This document shows, one piece after another, positions 45,801 to 56,876 of a stretch of 64,000 bases of DNA. Positions within the stretch are counted from its first letter, which is position 1; every line of letters starts with the position of its first letter. The notes under the pieces were generated by a model. That model did no database searches, was not told the origin of the DNA, and saw only the letters and a program-made list of their open reading frames with translations. This stretch comes from Nectonema munidae. Taxonomy: Eukaryota > Nematomorpha > Nectonematoida > Nectonematidae. The position numbers and the translations under genes were made by a program. The stretch covers positions 62,001 to 126,000 of the forward strand of contig JAUIRK010000333.1 in NCBI GenBank assembly GCA_030549495.1, given 5' to 3'.

Positions 45801-48800
45801 AATTGGCGAATATCTTAGATAAGTTTCAAATTTCAGAACATTTCATAATTATTCAATTCCAGAATCCTGTTTTATGGTAAACTTTTTTCAATTTATAAAT
45901 CTGTAATTTTATTCCCGTTTCTCTTCAAGAATGAGGATAACTTAGTTTCACTGAAAGATGTTTCTGCATAAAGAATCCGGTTCTTGGGGGAGGGGAGAGT
46001 ACCTTTCTTACAACGTGGTCAACTGACATATGGCATATTGTATGTGCTTTTTAATTACCTTTCTTATGAGTATAAATTGATATCAATTCAAAAAGAATCT
46101 ATAAATATTCGCTCAATTTTAAGGAATGTGCGTGAAAGCATCTCTTGAAACGTTTTTCTACGCTCGTTGCTGGTTCCTTACATTGTAGAGTAAAAATATC
46201 AAGAGCTGATTGTAAATGAATGCATAAACATTTGGAAGTACTTCATAAGATACGCAAAGTCGTTGCATATGGTATTTAGTATTTTGTAAGGGTTAAAACT
46301 GAAAATTCAAAAATCTTCTTATCAAATATTCGTCACTTACAAAGATAACAAACATATATCCAGTTGGGCATATTGCTATATGATACATTTTGTTTGGAAT
46401 CACAGCAAAGCTCCAAACCACAGACGCACCTTGTTGATGGAGAAGAGGAATTGTGACTTCTAAGCAAAGAAATACAAGCACTCCTCCATCTAGAGGTGTA
46501 GTAATTGTTCTACTCAAGCAAAGTGTCTTAATAGGAAAGAATTATAGCAATATACACTTGACAACAATTCAATTTCCAGACCATCTGTGTAATCAGTCGC
46601 TTCGCGAAATGACTGATTCAAAAAGAGACGTACCAGGAAATGCCTAGTCTTTCTGCGAAATGCCTCAAAATGAAGGGGTCAGTCATTTCGTGAAATGCCT
46701 GAAACTTAAACTCGCTTATAACTGATTGGAGATTATTATTGCACACAAGAGGAGTAAGAGGACTCAGCTCACCACTCTACACCTTGCCTAGGGGGTATTG
46801 CCTTGACTCAGAGCATGAATAGCAGCGATGAGATGTGTAACGTCTAGTCTTTCTCACTCCTATTACATCTGTTATGATGTTACATGTAGGAAAACACACA
46901 TTTATTGGCTCGCATAAAGACAGTCAGTCGTGTGCAACGCCTACAATTCTCATTCACTTCTATACCTATATGCACCTATCTTGGACACACATATGCCCGT
47001 TTTTTTAGTCAGGAAAAGTCTGAGCTTCAAAGATTTAATAAATCATACAACAAAAGTTTTCACAATTTTATATATTAAAATATAGGGATACTGGAATATA
47101 TTAATTTGTCCTTTAATAAGGCATATAAATATATGATATAATTGAATAATATTAGGAAGGTGTCGGTTCATTGCTGAAATGGGATCCTGCATTTCAAGGC
47201 TCTCACTTCTTTCCAGCAAACCTCTTCATCCAACCAACGTAAACTTGAGGCCCAAGACTCGTTAAAAGCGAAACATTCACTTTCATAATCAGGGCAGGCG
47301 TTATTTAGAGCGAATGGCACAAATAAACGAGGCGCGCCTATTCTTCAAATAAAGATGTAAAATTGCTGGATTTATTTGCGTTTTTTCATTTTGATGCGTA
47401 ACGGATAAAAATTCAAAATTCTGACAGCTTCCAACTATACTTAAATCTTTGATACTTCAAATTTGAAAAGAGCTCCTAAATTTTACGAATGCATTATTTC
47501 ACTACGAAAGAGAAATATGACTTGCTAAACTTACTTTGAGATCTAAAAATATGTCTTTAATTCTTTTTGCTTATTTTAAATACGAAATGATCGCCTTTCC
47601 TAATCCTACTCACAGAAGAAACAGAGACAAAGTTGGTATGCTTTCAGAAAAGCGAGTACATCGGATATTATATGCAGATTTTTGTACAAAAGAAGTAGAT
47701 GAGGAGTAAAGACAGATACTCTTTGAAAAAGGGATTCATTATTTTACATATTAATTACAAATTAATGTATTCATTTAATTATATATATTTATTATATTTA
47801 GTCTTGGAATAAATATCAATAATTTTTGTCGATTAATTTGTGCGTTTTTCGTGAAAATGGCACTCATCAAGATAGTGCGCGATTGATTGGCTGATTTACG
47901 TATTTATGGATGATGCTAATGATTAGAAAGATTATCAAATATAATCGTGATTGTTCATGCTTGGCAAAGCAGAAAGAATGGAAAGTGAAAGTGTTTTGCG
48001 CGAAATAAGGTGCATGTGAGCATGACGGCATAATTAAATGTGTCTTCAGACCATGAAGAGAAGAGAAGACCATCACTTCTCGATTCGTGGAAAACTGTTG
48101 ACAGCGAAATGGCATTATTAACACTTCCTTGATGAATTGTGGTGTGCTTGCATTTTCCGTCATGTCATCACATGGCAGACAACTTGATGCCACCAAATCC
48201 ATGTATAGTCGCCATCTTTACTCATTCATACATAGTTTTCATTTCATACCTATTCTCAAGGATATCATCCTCATCTCTACTTTTACATCATTTTGAATGG
48301 AAATATTCGCCAAAAGCTTTCCAATAAAATTTCTTCTCATTTTCGCCATGTCAACTGAGAAGTTGCAAATAGCATTCTCTATTTTCCACACTATGTATTT
48401 ACTCGTTTGATAGCAAAAAAGAAAAGATATAAATAAGCAATTGAGCCAACGAATTACTTTTTTTGTTTCTCTAATTTACTTCAATGATATGTCAATTTTT
48501 GTGGAATAATGATAAAATACCCTAATTCTAGAATCTAGATTCACTATCAAAAATGAAAAAGAGGACTATGTTATCTTAAGAAATATCTTTCAACACTTTT
48601 AATCGAATATATTCAATATATGATGATTTTGGGAGGAAAAAGTAGAAGATGTAACTAGTTTAAAAATAGAAGTGAAAAACATCCAAATAGAAAAAAGTTA
48701 TGTGTTATTTCTATTCTTTATATATATGAATGTTTGCAGTTTAGAATCAAGAAACTTTTTTATAAACTAAATGTATGTAATTCAAGATGCTTAGAGGATT

Positions 48801-51800
48801 TCACTTCTATTTTTAAATTTTGGATGAAAATGATTTGATGAAACTTACTAGGTATACGCCTTTTCGCTACAAAAGTGCAAATGTAAAAATGATTCTTACA
48901 AAACTTAACTTTTTTGAGATATATTGGAGAAGGAAGAGAATTTAAAGTTTTCTCCTCGATTCTTCAAGATTTGAAAGATTTTTGTGTGTAGGAGCGCCCA
49001 AAACGGTGTTTAAGGCAAAAGTGTGCCCTCCAGTAATTAAGATTTTGCCCGGAAAGCAGTTCAGACAATTAAGGAACCTGAAATGTCGAATCGCTTATAA
49101 AATTTATAAGTTTTTCTTTTAGAGCAGATGTTTATGCACTTCCAAAAAAAGAACGTTCTTTTGAGCTTGAAGTTTAAAAATCGAGAATAAATTAAGTTTT
49201 CTTTGCTAGTAAGTTTTCTGACTCAACTTCTCCTTTTTTTGAGTCCAAAATGTCCACTTCTCAAAAAGTGTTCCTATTTTCGAATCTATTTTTTTGAATA
49301 TACTTACTTGAGTCGTCATCATTCTCGCATACATTTAGATAGTTGCTTAAAAAAAGCACTAAGTATTTTCAAGGTTAATTTTGAAAATTTAGCTACTAAT
49401 TTGCAAAATAAATCTTAAAAATATTTCATTTTTTTGTTGTGATGATTTTGATTTATACATTTAAATTTTCGTCCCCTTTGATATTGTTGTACAAAAAAGT
49501 TGCTCCTGTTTTGCTAATGTGTGCGCACAACTGCTATATACTCATCACCAAAATGCTCTCAACAAACTTTCAATCTTTTGTGAAAATATGAATCCAAAAT
49601 AAGTTTCTTGTAAAATGCAAAAAGTGTAATCGAATTCTCCGAACTTATCAGTGTGTCATAAAAATGAAAAGAGTTGTAGCATAGAAGAAAAATTTCGTGA
49701 AAAGAGAATGACAATTTTTACAAATCTTTACAAACTCTCTCACTTCTATTTTCAGAGAAGAGGCCTTTTCTGACGTTCATTTCCTTTGTTGCGAAGAAAG
49801 TCTCTGTATACATGCATAGATTTGAACATCTGTATATTGCTATCAAGCTCTTTTAGCTCAAGTTGGAAATTACGAGAATCTTGTTCTTTGGAAATTTTCA
49901 TACCAACTAATTTTACTTGCAATATTTTGTCTTGAATGTTTACATATATTGTAGACAGGCTCTTGCATGATTATGTGGGGCCGGTGACCTAAGTTCCAGA
50001 GCCCAAAGGTTTGATTGACCGGTTTAAGATCATACATTTCAAGATGCTTAGTTTTTTGACACAGATAAATTTATATTCATCAGATTCGATAACAAGTTAA
50101 TCTAGGTATATTTTAGTAATGTGTAATTAGATGAATACACATTTCATTAAATTATTCGGTCAAGATAGATGTCAAACTCTTTTCATCAATAATTGTTGAT
50201 CTGTTGAGGTTCAAGGTGACTCAACTCAAAAATCCGTATTCGAGTGGAAACATCTTAAAAATCCCCTATTTATAAAATGAAATTTATATTAAAATTTAGT
50301 CGATTTTTCGCAAGTTCTAGTTAACTGTGTGTAGTAAACTCAAAAATACAAATGAATGCAAGATTGTTCTTGGGTCCTAGGTTAGAAGACACAGGTATAC
50401 CCCCTTGTCTATGCCTGTTGCGAGGATTCAACATACGTGCGTGCCAGTACTGCTGAGCTGGAGGAAAGATTGTGCACGTGTGATTTGTACTGAAGGCGTG
50501 CTTCTTGACTGCCTTGTGAGTGAGCGAAGAGAAGTGCTGTTGCAAGATGGAGGAGGGCCATCCATCATCATCCATTTTCAATAACTTATAGAGAAAGGAT
50601 AATCGATTAGGTTTGTTGATGTGATGAGTTTATGCGCCTTTGTGCAAGGCAGACTTCACGTCTCCACCAACCAAAAACATACTACATTGTTGCGTGGAAT
50701 GCGACTCTTTCTCTGCCAGTCTCTCTCCACAGATTCTACTGCCACTGCTAGGCATTCTCAAATTATCACTTGCACACATGTGGAAAATAGGAATACTAAC
50801 TTTTCCTTCCTTCCTTTGCTAATTGAATTTCCGTCTTTCATGAATTTTGGTAGGAGCAGCGATGCATCATTTGATGCTGTTGCTCTCACTAAAATGACCA
50901 CACACTACGCAAAGGGGGTACTGCTTCTCATAAAAATGTAATTGCCTCGTAAAAATTCATCCGCTTAGGCCAGAAGGCGCATGTTAATAACGTCCAACGT
51001 TTGTCTGCCATTTTATTTGATAGCTACAACTCTACATAACTTTCAAGTTTATCGTATAGCATCGAAATAAAGGAGTTCTAATGAAGCATTCAATAGAGAA
51101 GGGAAAACATTTTAGGCCTTTATAAATATGCAAAACAAAATATAGAAAAATTTATTACCCAATTTATATATAAAAAAAGAATAAGAATGCGACAATAAAT
51201 TCTATTTTTATAGAAAAAAAAATTCAAATTTAAATTTTGAAAATTGTTTGAAAAAATTGATAATTGGGTCGGTGATGACAATGATCAATTATGAGAGTTG
51301 AGAGTCCAAAAGACGCTCTGACAGTCATTTCTGATTGGGATCTTTCACAAATAATGTCAGCCAGTTTTTAGCATATTTCAACCTCGTTGCGCTCTATTGT
51401 CAAATTTCAGCTAAATTGCCCCTATCCTAAAGTTGACATCATAACAACAGTCAATGTAGTAAAGGCTATAAATTTGAACTTTTTCATTTATCTGATATAT
51501 AACATATTTTTTGCGCAAGGAAATTTAATATGATAAAAATGTATTTTAATTTATCATCGTAAATTAAAAATTCTAAAAAATCGATAGCGATAACACTTGT
51601 AACAAGTACGTCGCTTTACCAATGCATCGCCATTCTTATTTTCCCTTTGTAATGAAGGGCAATATTGATCAAAGTAAGAAGTTTTGATCTCAAGAGATTT
51701 GATGTGCTAATAATTATACAGCGATGAATAATTAAAATTCAAAATTCTTCATTTTATCACTAATCTCCATGCATTTAATACTTTTTTATTGTGGAAAAAG

Positions 51801-54800
51801 AGAAACTACACTTCCAAAGGAAAAAAAGTTCTTGATTTCGTATTATTGAAAATTGTGTATTCGAAGTTAAGGTAAAGATACTACGTCATATAAATAGTAA
51901 CTCTTATAGGTATAGGTAGGTAGGTAGGTACCGTGGGTGTGTTTTCATTGACAAGGCACTGATGTACCTCTTATGTCAAACTATGAACAAACTGGTATCG
52001 ATGAGGAATCGAACCCAGAGGCTTCCGTGCTGAGTCCATCATCTCAACCAACCTGCCATGCCACCTTATAAAATGGTACAACCTTCTAATATCTAGAATT
52101 AGAATATTGAAAGGAAATAAGTTTGAAAACTTGACATAAGTAGGTCAGAACCTTTATGATTTCTTTTAGTGGCAAATTTTGTCGAAAATAGGTTCTGAAT
52201 CTCATAGGTTGTCTGAGAACAAAGCACCCATTTTTTAAAAACGTAAATATTCGAGCCTTAAACATTAAATGGAATGGTAAATTCGATAATTCACTCTTGA
52301 AGATTTTCATTCTTAAATTTTGTATTCCTCTTTTTACTCTTCCTTTTGTGATTTTTATATTTCTTTCTTAAAAAAAGAATTTTGATTGTTTAAGAAGAGT
52401 GTGTGAGTAAGGTTGGTTAGGCAATTGGCTTCGACAACACAAGAGCTCGGGTTCGACCCACTATCAAATCTTTCTTGCCCATAGTTCGATACAACCTTTA
52501 CCCTTCAGAGAAACTGGCTGAATTATAATAGGAATTAGTAAAAATGAATAGATGGGCAAATTTTTACCCTATTTTTACAAATGATAATTCAAGTTTAAGG
52601 ATTTTTTTTATGTTTTGGTATTTTTTCTAAATTTCTAAGAGATTCATGCATTAGTCCTTTGTTTTAATAAATATTTTGATTACTTCTCCATTCTACTAAA
52701 ATTTGTAGGGTGAAAAGCGGCTGACAGAAATATTTATTTAAAACCGTGTAACCTATGTGTTTTTCCTTTCTAAGCGACAGCTTATTTTTATTAGAAGAGA
52801 GCCTCTACAACGATAAGGATAAAAGTTTTTATCCATACTCTGAAATCAACTATCCCTATGAGTTATCCAGCATTCAATGCCACTTAGAGTCTCATGATTT
52901 ATGGCAAAAATTTTACAAACTTGGAACAGAAATGATTATCACGAAAACCGGAAGGTATACTTTTGCGCACTATACTCTACCACTATCCTTCATACCTCTC
53001 GTGTAAGATGGTGTTCTACGAAGAGCAGTAGAAAATGGCAAGAACCTTTGTAATTATGAAAAGTAAAGGCAGAAATCACACGACCTTAAAAGAATAAAAT
53101 CTTTGAGTCCTGTTTCCCAAGTATTACCAAATTAATTTATTTAACAGCTGACCCCATGAACTAAAATCTTAGCTATCACTAAGAGAAATAGGCGAATATT
53201 TCTATGTGTATATACGAAAAAATTTGCGAAGTTGGAAAACGCAAGAAAACACAAAGGAAAGTAATTTGATCACCATCATCATCTCTGCCTTCCAGTTAAT
53301 CTTTGTTTTAAAAAACTCTAAAAATACTTTTTGCAAATTTTAACAAATTAACGAAAAGATTATCTCATTGAATATTACTTTTTTTTATGTTTTCCTTATT
53401 TAACTTCTTACGTCTTTTTAAGATATCAAAAAGTAAACTTTTGTGATATGATTGGAGGAGGGGGTATCTATCTTCAGTCGAGAGTAAACAATAGTAAAAA
53501 AAGTCACTATTTATCTGCAAGCACCGAGAAGACACGAAATAGCAATTTTGAATCAACTTACACTCTTTCTTTTCCTTTTTGCGTGAAGTTTTTTTTCGTC
53601 AATACAAAGTACAAATATTTTTTCATGACAAAGTTCGTTTTAATAACAAATCAAAAAATTAAAATTATATTTCGTTTCAAGGGGAAATTATTTTGTTGAA
53701 ACTTTTTTTAAAATTTGTGAATCATCTAAAATAAATTCGGTCGCCAAACTTCCAAGTAATAATTTAATTTCTTTACAATCTTAAGCCTGCATACTTTGGT
53801 GGAAAATAATTTTGCGTAGCACTGAGGTTGTGTCTGTAAAGGCGCTCTAATCTCACATTCAATTTACAATAGAAGAATGTTTCCTACGATTCGCGTGTAT
53901 TTCTGCGAAATAAATGTCCAATACAAGTACCACGTCTTCATGAACATAGTGCCAGTGGACAACAAACGATATCGCTACGCCTACCACAGATCTTCGTGGC
54001 TGATAGCCGGCAAAGCAGACCCTTCCTTGATCCCCCGATTCTACTTTCATCCAGACTCGCCTTTCACCGGAGAACAGCTTTCCAAACAAGTCATCTCCTT
54101 CGAAAAATTAAAACTCACAAATAATGAAAATGACAAGAGTGGTCAGGTATCACAATTCTTCAACAAAATCATTATTATCAGCCTACAATTTAAAATTCAA
54201 TCAGAAAGTTGAATTATAACAAATAAATATTTAGCATAAAACACAAAAACGACAAAAAGAACTCAATTTCAAAGCATCGAATTTTATAGTTCTAGTTTTT
54301 TTATATAAAAAAATGAAAAATTTTACCCATACATTCACTAAAGAGAACATGAAGAAGAGATCAATTAAAAAGTTAAACATTTTATTTGCTTACATTTGAA
54401 ATACTCTCTCTAATAAAAACATCCTTAAAATTATCTTATTCTCTTAAATTAAACATGGATATATTTATTTTCATATTTTGGTTGCCATCTTTTCTTCCGT
54501 TAAAGCCAACTTATTAAATCTTTTCCCTTTAGCGATGAATACTTTTAAATAAAAGAACCAATGGGAGACTGTTTGATTTTAAATATTAAATCACTACTTT
54601 TAACCCAAAATTAGTTTTGGACAGAAAATTTTTAGGGAATTTGTTCTTGTAATACTTACTATCACTTTCCCAAATTTTAAATTTTAGTTAAGATAGATAG
54701 ATTTTTGCATAATTTGCACAATGTGAAAAACAAAAAAGCTAAATATCTATTTTTAGTGAGGAGCCATGAACAAAAGTTAACTAAAATACAAAATTAATTG

Positions 54801-56876
54801 CTTCGATAAAGAGTAATTAGATGCATGGAGGAATACAATGAACAAATCACTTTTTCCTACTACTACTACTACTACTGACCAACTCACTTTTTCCTACTAC
54901 TACTACTGACCAATAAGCTGCAAAAGAAAGCACTAAATCACTTCCATCTTGTTAGACTATGCTTTTCGAATTCGCATTGCAAGAATCGTAATCCTTCACT
55001 CTTAACATTTTGTAAATGCTGTCAATAGGTTTTAAAATCTCTATAGATTATTGCGATTTTTTAGATAATGGTAATTTAGTGAATAACTAAATTAATACAA
55101 CTTGCCTACAAATTAAAGATATAACAAACTGATCAATACTTTTATTGGCGAAGTTAGTGATCTAACCAATAAATATTAAATTGGTATTTTCGTTAAGGAG
55201 GAATGAGGATAAATCGTAAGCATATAATTTGCAGCAAAGGCGTGGGAGAACGCGAAGCAACACTCCCCGTAACAGTTTTTCACATGCTTGTCAAGTGCTG
55301 CTCCATTAAAAAGTTAAGACGAGAAGGGATTTAGGACAAGATCGCTCGCGACAAAATCATTTATCAGTTATTAACTGGAGATATTCACTGGAGATGTTAA
55401 TTGAAAACATGGAAAAAATTAATTACTTTGTTGCACATGAACGCCGGAGTTTAATTCCATGCGATTCGAAGTGAATTAGGAATCTTGTCTTTCTTTATCC
55501 CTTAGTGTGTGCGTATGCATCTTTTTACATCATGATGAAAGGTATATAGAATTGGAGAAAAATTGAAAATGTTTGAAGTAGTGTTAACACTCTTCTACGA
55601 TTATTCAACACAAAGTGTTTCTTTCTTTTTTTGGAACCATTTATCCAAAAAGTAGATATTTGAAAAACTTTTATTCACCAACTAAAATTTTGATTATTAT
55701 CAAGCACTACTTTTTTTGGACTATTTTTATTTTAAGTTTCAGAACAAGAATTTTCTTTTGAAGTTTGTCTTTCAAATTTGAGTAGAGGTATTCAACAAAC
55801 ACTAACTCATTTTAACCGTCTTGCGAGACTAAGAAAAGCTATATCTATCGAAAGTATATATCTGTCGTTGAGATATAAGTCGCTTTGGCGGTTAAACACT
55901 TGACCAGAATGCGTTCATCTGCACCAAACATTTCTTTTTAGGAGCAATATCCTGCTTCCAATGAATGCTTAGACAGATTTTAAGCTAGACGGTGTTTCCA
56001 ATGTCAAGGTCCAATTGATGCAGATAGCAATTTTAGTTACTGCAGCAGTAGGATTAAATGCTCACACTTTTTATTGGAAGATAACAAAAGTGGATAAATA
56101 GCGAAAGAATACTTATTTCAATAATATCTGTTTTACAGCCGTTTATGTTCTATATTTAAATACTTAATACTAACATAATCGATAATTAAATAATAATTAT
56201 CACTTGTTATTCATGGTAATAACTTCTGGTTAAAAGTCTGATCTCCCAATGTGATATTTTAATTTTTTTTTCTAAATATGTTAAAGAAATACACTCCTAC
56301 ATAAAAATTATTTGTAATTCCTTTCTGAAAATGAATCAAAATATTGTCCCTTGAAAATTTAAAGGACTTCCGATCTTTCACATATTTTATGTATCATACA
56401 TATCTTTCAAAAAGATGTATATCAAATTACTGTTTTATATTTTAATCGTTCTTTTTTTATTATACCATGAACTTGTATGAATGAGGGATAAGAATGTGTT
56501 TTGTATGCACCTTTTGGAATTGATCTATCTTTCAGAAGAAAAGAGAATCCTGAAAAGACTCTTTATTTTAGATCATACTTAATTCAATGCACCGATATCA
56601 GCCACAAATTCACATCATGCTTGAAGAACCCAATTCTGCATTAGAATTGGCGCTCAAAGCCAAAAAATTTAAAACATTTAAATTTCCTGAAACGGTTTTC
56701 ACTGCAGTCACAGCCTACCAGAACCAACTAGTAAGCGCACTCATACATATAATGCCATAGAAGTAGTAGTTATTTAACCATATTATATTTTACAAATAGA
56801 TCACCAAACTCAAAATAGACAGCAATCCATTCGCAAAGGGATTCCGTGATTCTTCTCGTATCAATGAATTTGATAG
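39650..56876 (+). CDS. TBX20: T-box transcription factor, TBX20 / midline-H15 class, 3'-partial
   Basis: This encodes a nuclear DNA-binding regulator; TBX20/midline-H15 proteins act in heart, nervous system and segment patterning. Exons 39650-39824, 52795-52954, 53873-54146, 56572-56730 and 56800-56876 join in phase to give 281 codons plus two bases. Residues 32-38 are FSIEALI, matching the N-terminal eh1-like motif of TBX20. The T-box runs from about residue 86 to the end of the known part. It contains LGTEMIITKTGRRMFPTIRV, IVPVDNKRYRYAYHRSSWL, HPDSPFTGEQL, KLTNN, ILNSMHRYQP, FPETVFTAVTAYQNQ and NPFAKGFRDSSR. DNKRYRYAYHRSSW and GFRDSSR fit TBX20 better than TBX1, TBX2/3, TBX4/5/6 or Brachyury. 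The C-terminal part lies downstream; exon 5 ends with two bases of a split codon. Further N-terminal exons in the 13-kb first intron cannot be excluded. Confidence 0.92.
40563..41204. mobile_element. hAT-type MITE in TBX20 intron 1
   Basis: CAGGGGTTCTCAACCTTT at the left and ggttgagaacccccta at the right form inverted termini of hAT type about 640 bp apart. There is no transposase between them. A (CA)n tract at 40672-40686 lies inside. The flanking octamers do not match, so the exact borders are uncertain. Confidence 0.6.
41773..41872. repeat. cluster of short GACAATTCG repeats
   Basis: Four spaced copies of a 15-16 bp word, (g/a)acaattc(g/c)nctc, stand at 41773-41828, followed by a tandem ggccgaattggccgaatt. 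Related words in inverse sense (agaattgtcg, agattgtcgcc) occur at 45538-45585 and 45700-45740. Such iterons are typical of ends of small DNA transposons. Confidence 0.45.
42977..43420 (-). pseudogene. broken minus-strand ORF of unknown family
   Basis: Minus-strand 43207-42977 encodes 76 residues with protein-like, acidic composition: ATEGTVSILNIDTSNEN, ITAELTEKELIECLKPALNA, VEDFIEEIKSKPDMKASKAA. Upstream in another frame (43420-43313) is ADINxLKDIIEQLETNTTLY-like sequence ending in a stop. The plus-strand ORF over the same bases (42948-43307) is its shadow. It looks like the decayed end of a transposon protein, but I cannot name the family. Confidence 0.35.
46590..46712. repeat. palindromic GAAATGACTG / GAAATGCCT repeat cluster
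   Basis: cagtcgcttcgcgaaatgac is close to a perfect palindrome. It is followed by ggaaatgcct, gcgaaatgcct and, inverted, gtcagtcatttcgtgaaatg within about 120 bp. The inverted words TTCGCGAAATGACTGA and TCAGTCATTTCGTGAA can pair as a hairpin. This suggests a foldback MITE or its terminus. Confidence 0.55.
47160..48330. promoter_or_regulatory. higher-complexity patches in TBX20 intron 1
   Basis: Bases 47160-47400 (with gaggcgcgcc) and 47860-48330 (with gattgattggctgatt and ataattaaatg homeodomain-like words) are less AT-rich than their surroundings and have no coding sense. They are candidate enhancers by composition and place only. Confidence 0.25.
50380..50935. promoter_or_regulatory. higher-complexity patch in TBX20 intron 1
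   Basis: Less AT-rich than the flanks, with E-box-like gcacgtgtg (50473) and cacatgtgg (50775). ORFs on both strands lack family features, so it is better read as possible regulatory DNA. Confidence 0.25.
51905..52065 (-). mobile_element. tRNA-derived SINE, copy 2, with (TAGG)n end
   Basis: Nearly identical to 2969-3111: ggtaccgtgggtgtgttttc, then tRNA-like gaggaatcgaacccagaggc (B box in reverse) and accaacctgccatgccacc. A short tandem of taggtagg (51905-51930) adjoins the body end, as SINE tails often show. Confidence 0.75.
52405..52550 (+). mobile_element. tRNA-derived SINE, plus-strand, third type
   Basis: aaggttggttaggcaattgg (A-box-like) and GGGTTCGACCCA (B box at 52449-52460) lie 40 bases apart, then a non-tRNA body (gttcgatacaacctttaccc) follows. 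It sits 300-400 bases before TBX20 exon 2. Confidence 0.45.
52795..52954 (+). CDS. TBX20: TBX20 exon 2: start of T-box
   Basis: The exon reads CHLESHDLWQKFYKLGTEMI and ITKTGR, the first strand and helix of a T-box, and ends at GGAAG|gtatac (phase 2). Acceptor AG dinucleotides occur before 52775, 52781 and 52795. Only 52795 (cttatttttattag|AAGAGAG) matches the phase left by exon 1, so it was chosen. Confidence 0.85.
52955..53872. other. TBX20 intron 2 (0.9 kb)
   Basis: AT-rich; nothing else supported. Confidence 0.7.
53873..54146 (+). CDS. TBX20: TBX20 exon 3: central T-box
   Basis: The acceptor is tttacaatag before 53873; its first A completes Arg to give GRRMFPTIRV across the junction. The exon holds IVPVDNKRYRYAYHRSSWL, AGKADP, HPDSPFTGEQL, SFEKLKLTNN and ends SGQ|gtatca in phase 0. 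The segment after FPTIRV (YFCEINVQYKYHVFMN) is diverged from the usual SFSGLDP-type loop. Confidence 0.95.
54147..56571. other. TBX20 intron 3 (2.4 kb)
   Basis: Holds a duplicated (CTA)n microsatellite (54856-54908: actcactttttcctactact twice). A less AT-rich patch at 55195-55500 (gcaaaggcgtgggagaacgc, gatcgctcgcgac) could be regulatory. No exon is supported. Confidence 0.5.
56572..56730 (+). CDS. TBX20: TBX20 exon 4: T-box
   Basis: The acceptor is tttattttag before 56572. The exon is exactly 53 codons: IILNSMHRYQPQIHI, a variable lysine-rich loop, then FPETVFTAVTAYQNQL, ending at CTA|gtaagc in phase 0. The variable loop has the same length as I recall for vertebrate TBX20. Confidence 0.95.
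56800..56876 (+). CDS. TBX20: TBX20 exon 5: end of T-box
   Basis: The acceptor is tttacaaatag before 56800, after a 69-nt intron. The exon reads ITKLKIDSNPFAKGFRDSSR then INEFDR, and ends at GATAG|gtaaga, two bases into a codon. NPFAKGFRDSSR is the DNA-contacting C-terminal T-box helix. Confidence 0.95.

Larger units (their letters stand above)
39825..52794. other. first intron of TBX20 (about 13 kb)
   Basis: A long intron, as is usual for developmental regulators. It holds a hAT-type MITE, iteron-like repeats, a broken minus-strand ORF, a palindromic AAATG repeat cluster, two SINEs and several higher-complexity patches, listed separately. A further TBX20 exon inside it cannot be excluded. 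Confidence 0.6.

Noticed and set aside
50321-50941. Overlapping ORFs on both strands
   Set aside because: Length is explained by the lower AT content of this patch; no motifs and no supporting splice structure.
53859-54089. Minus-strand ORF
   Set aside because: Shadow of the T-box exon on the opposite strand.
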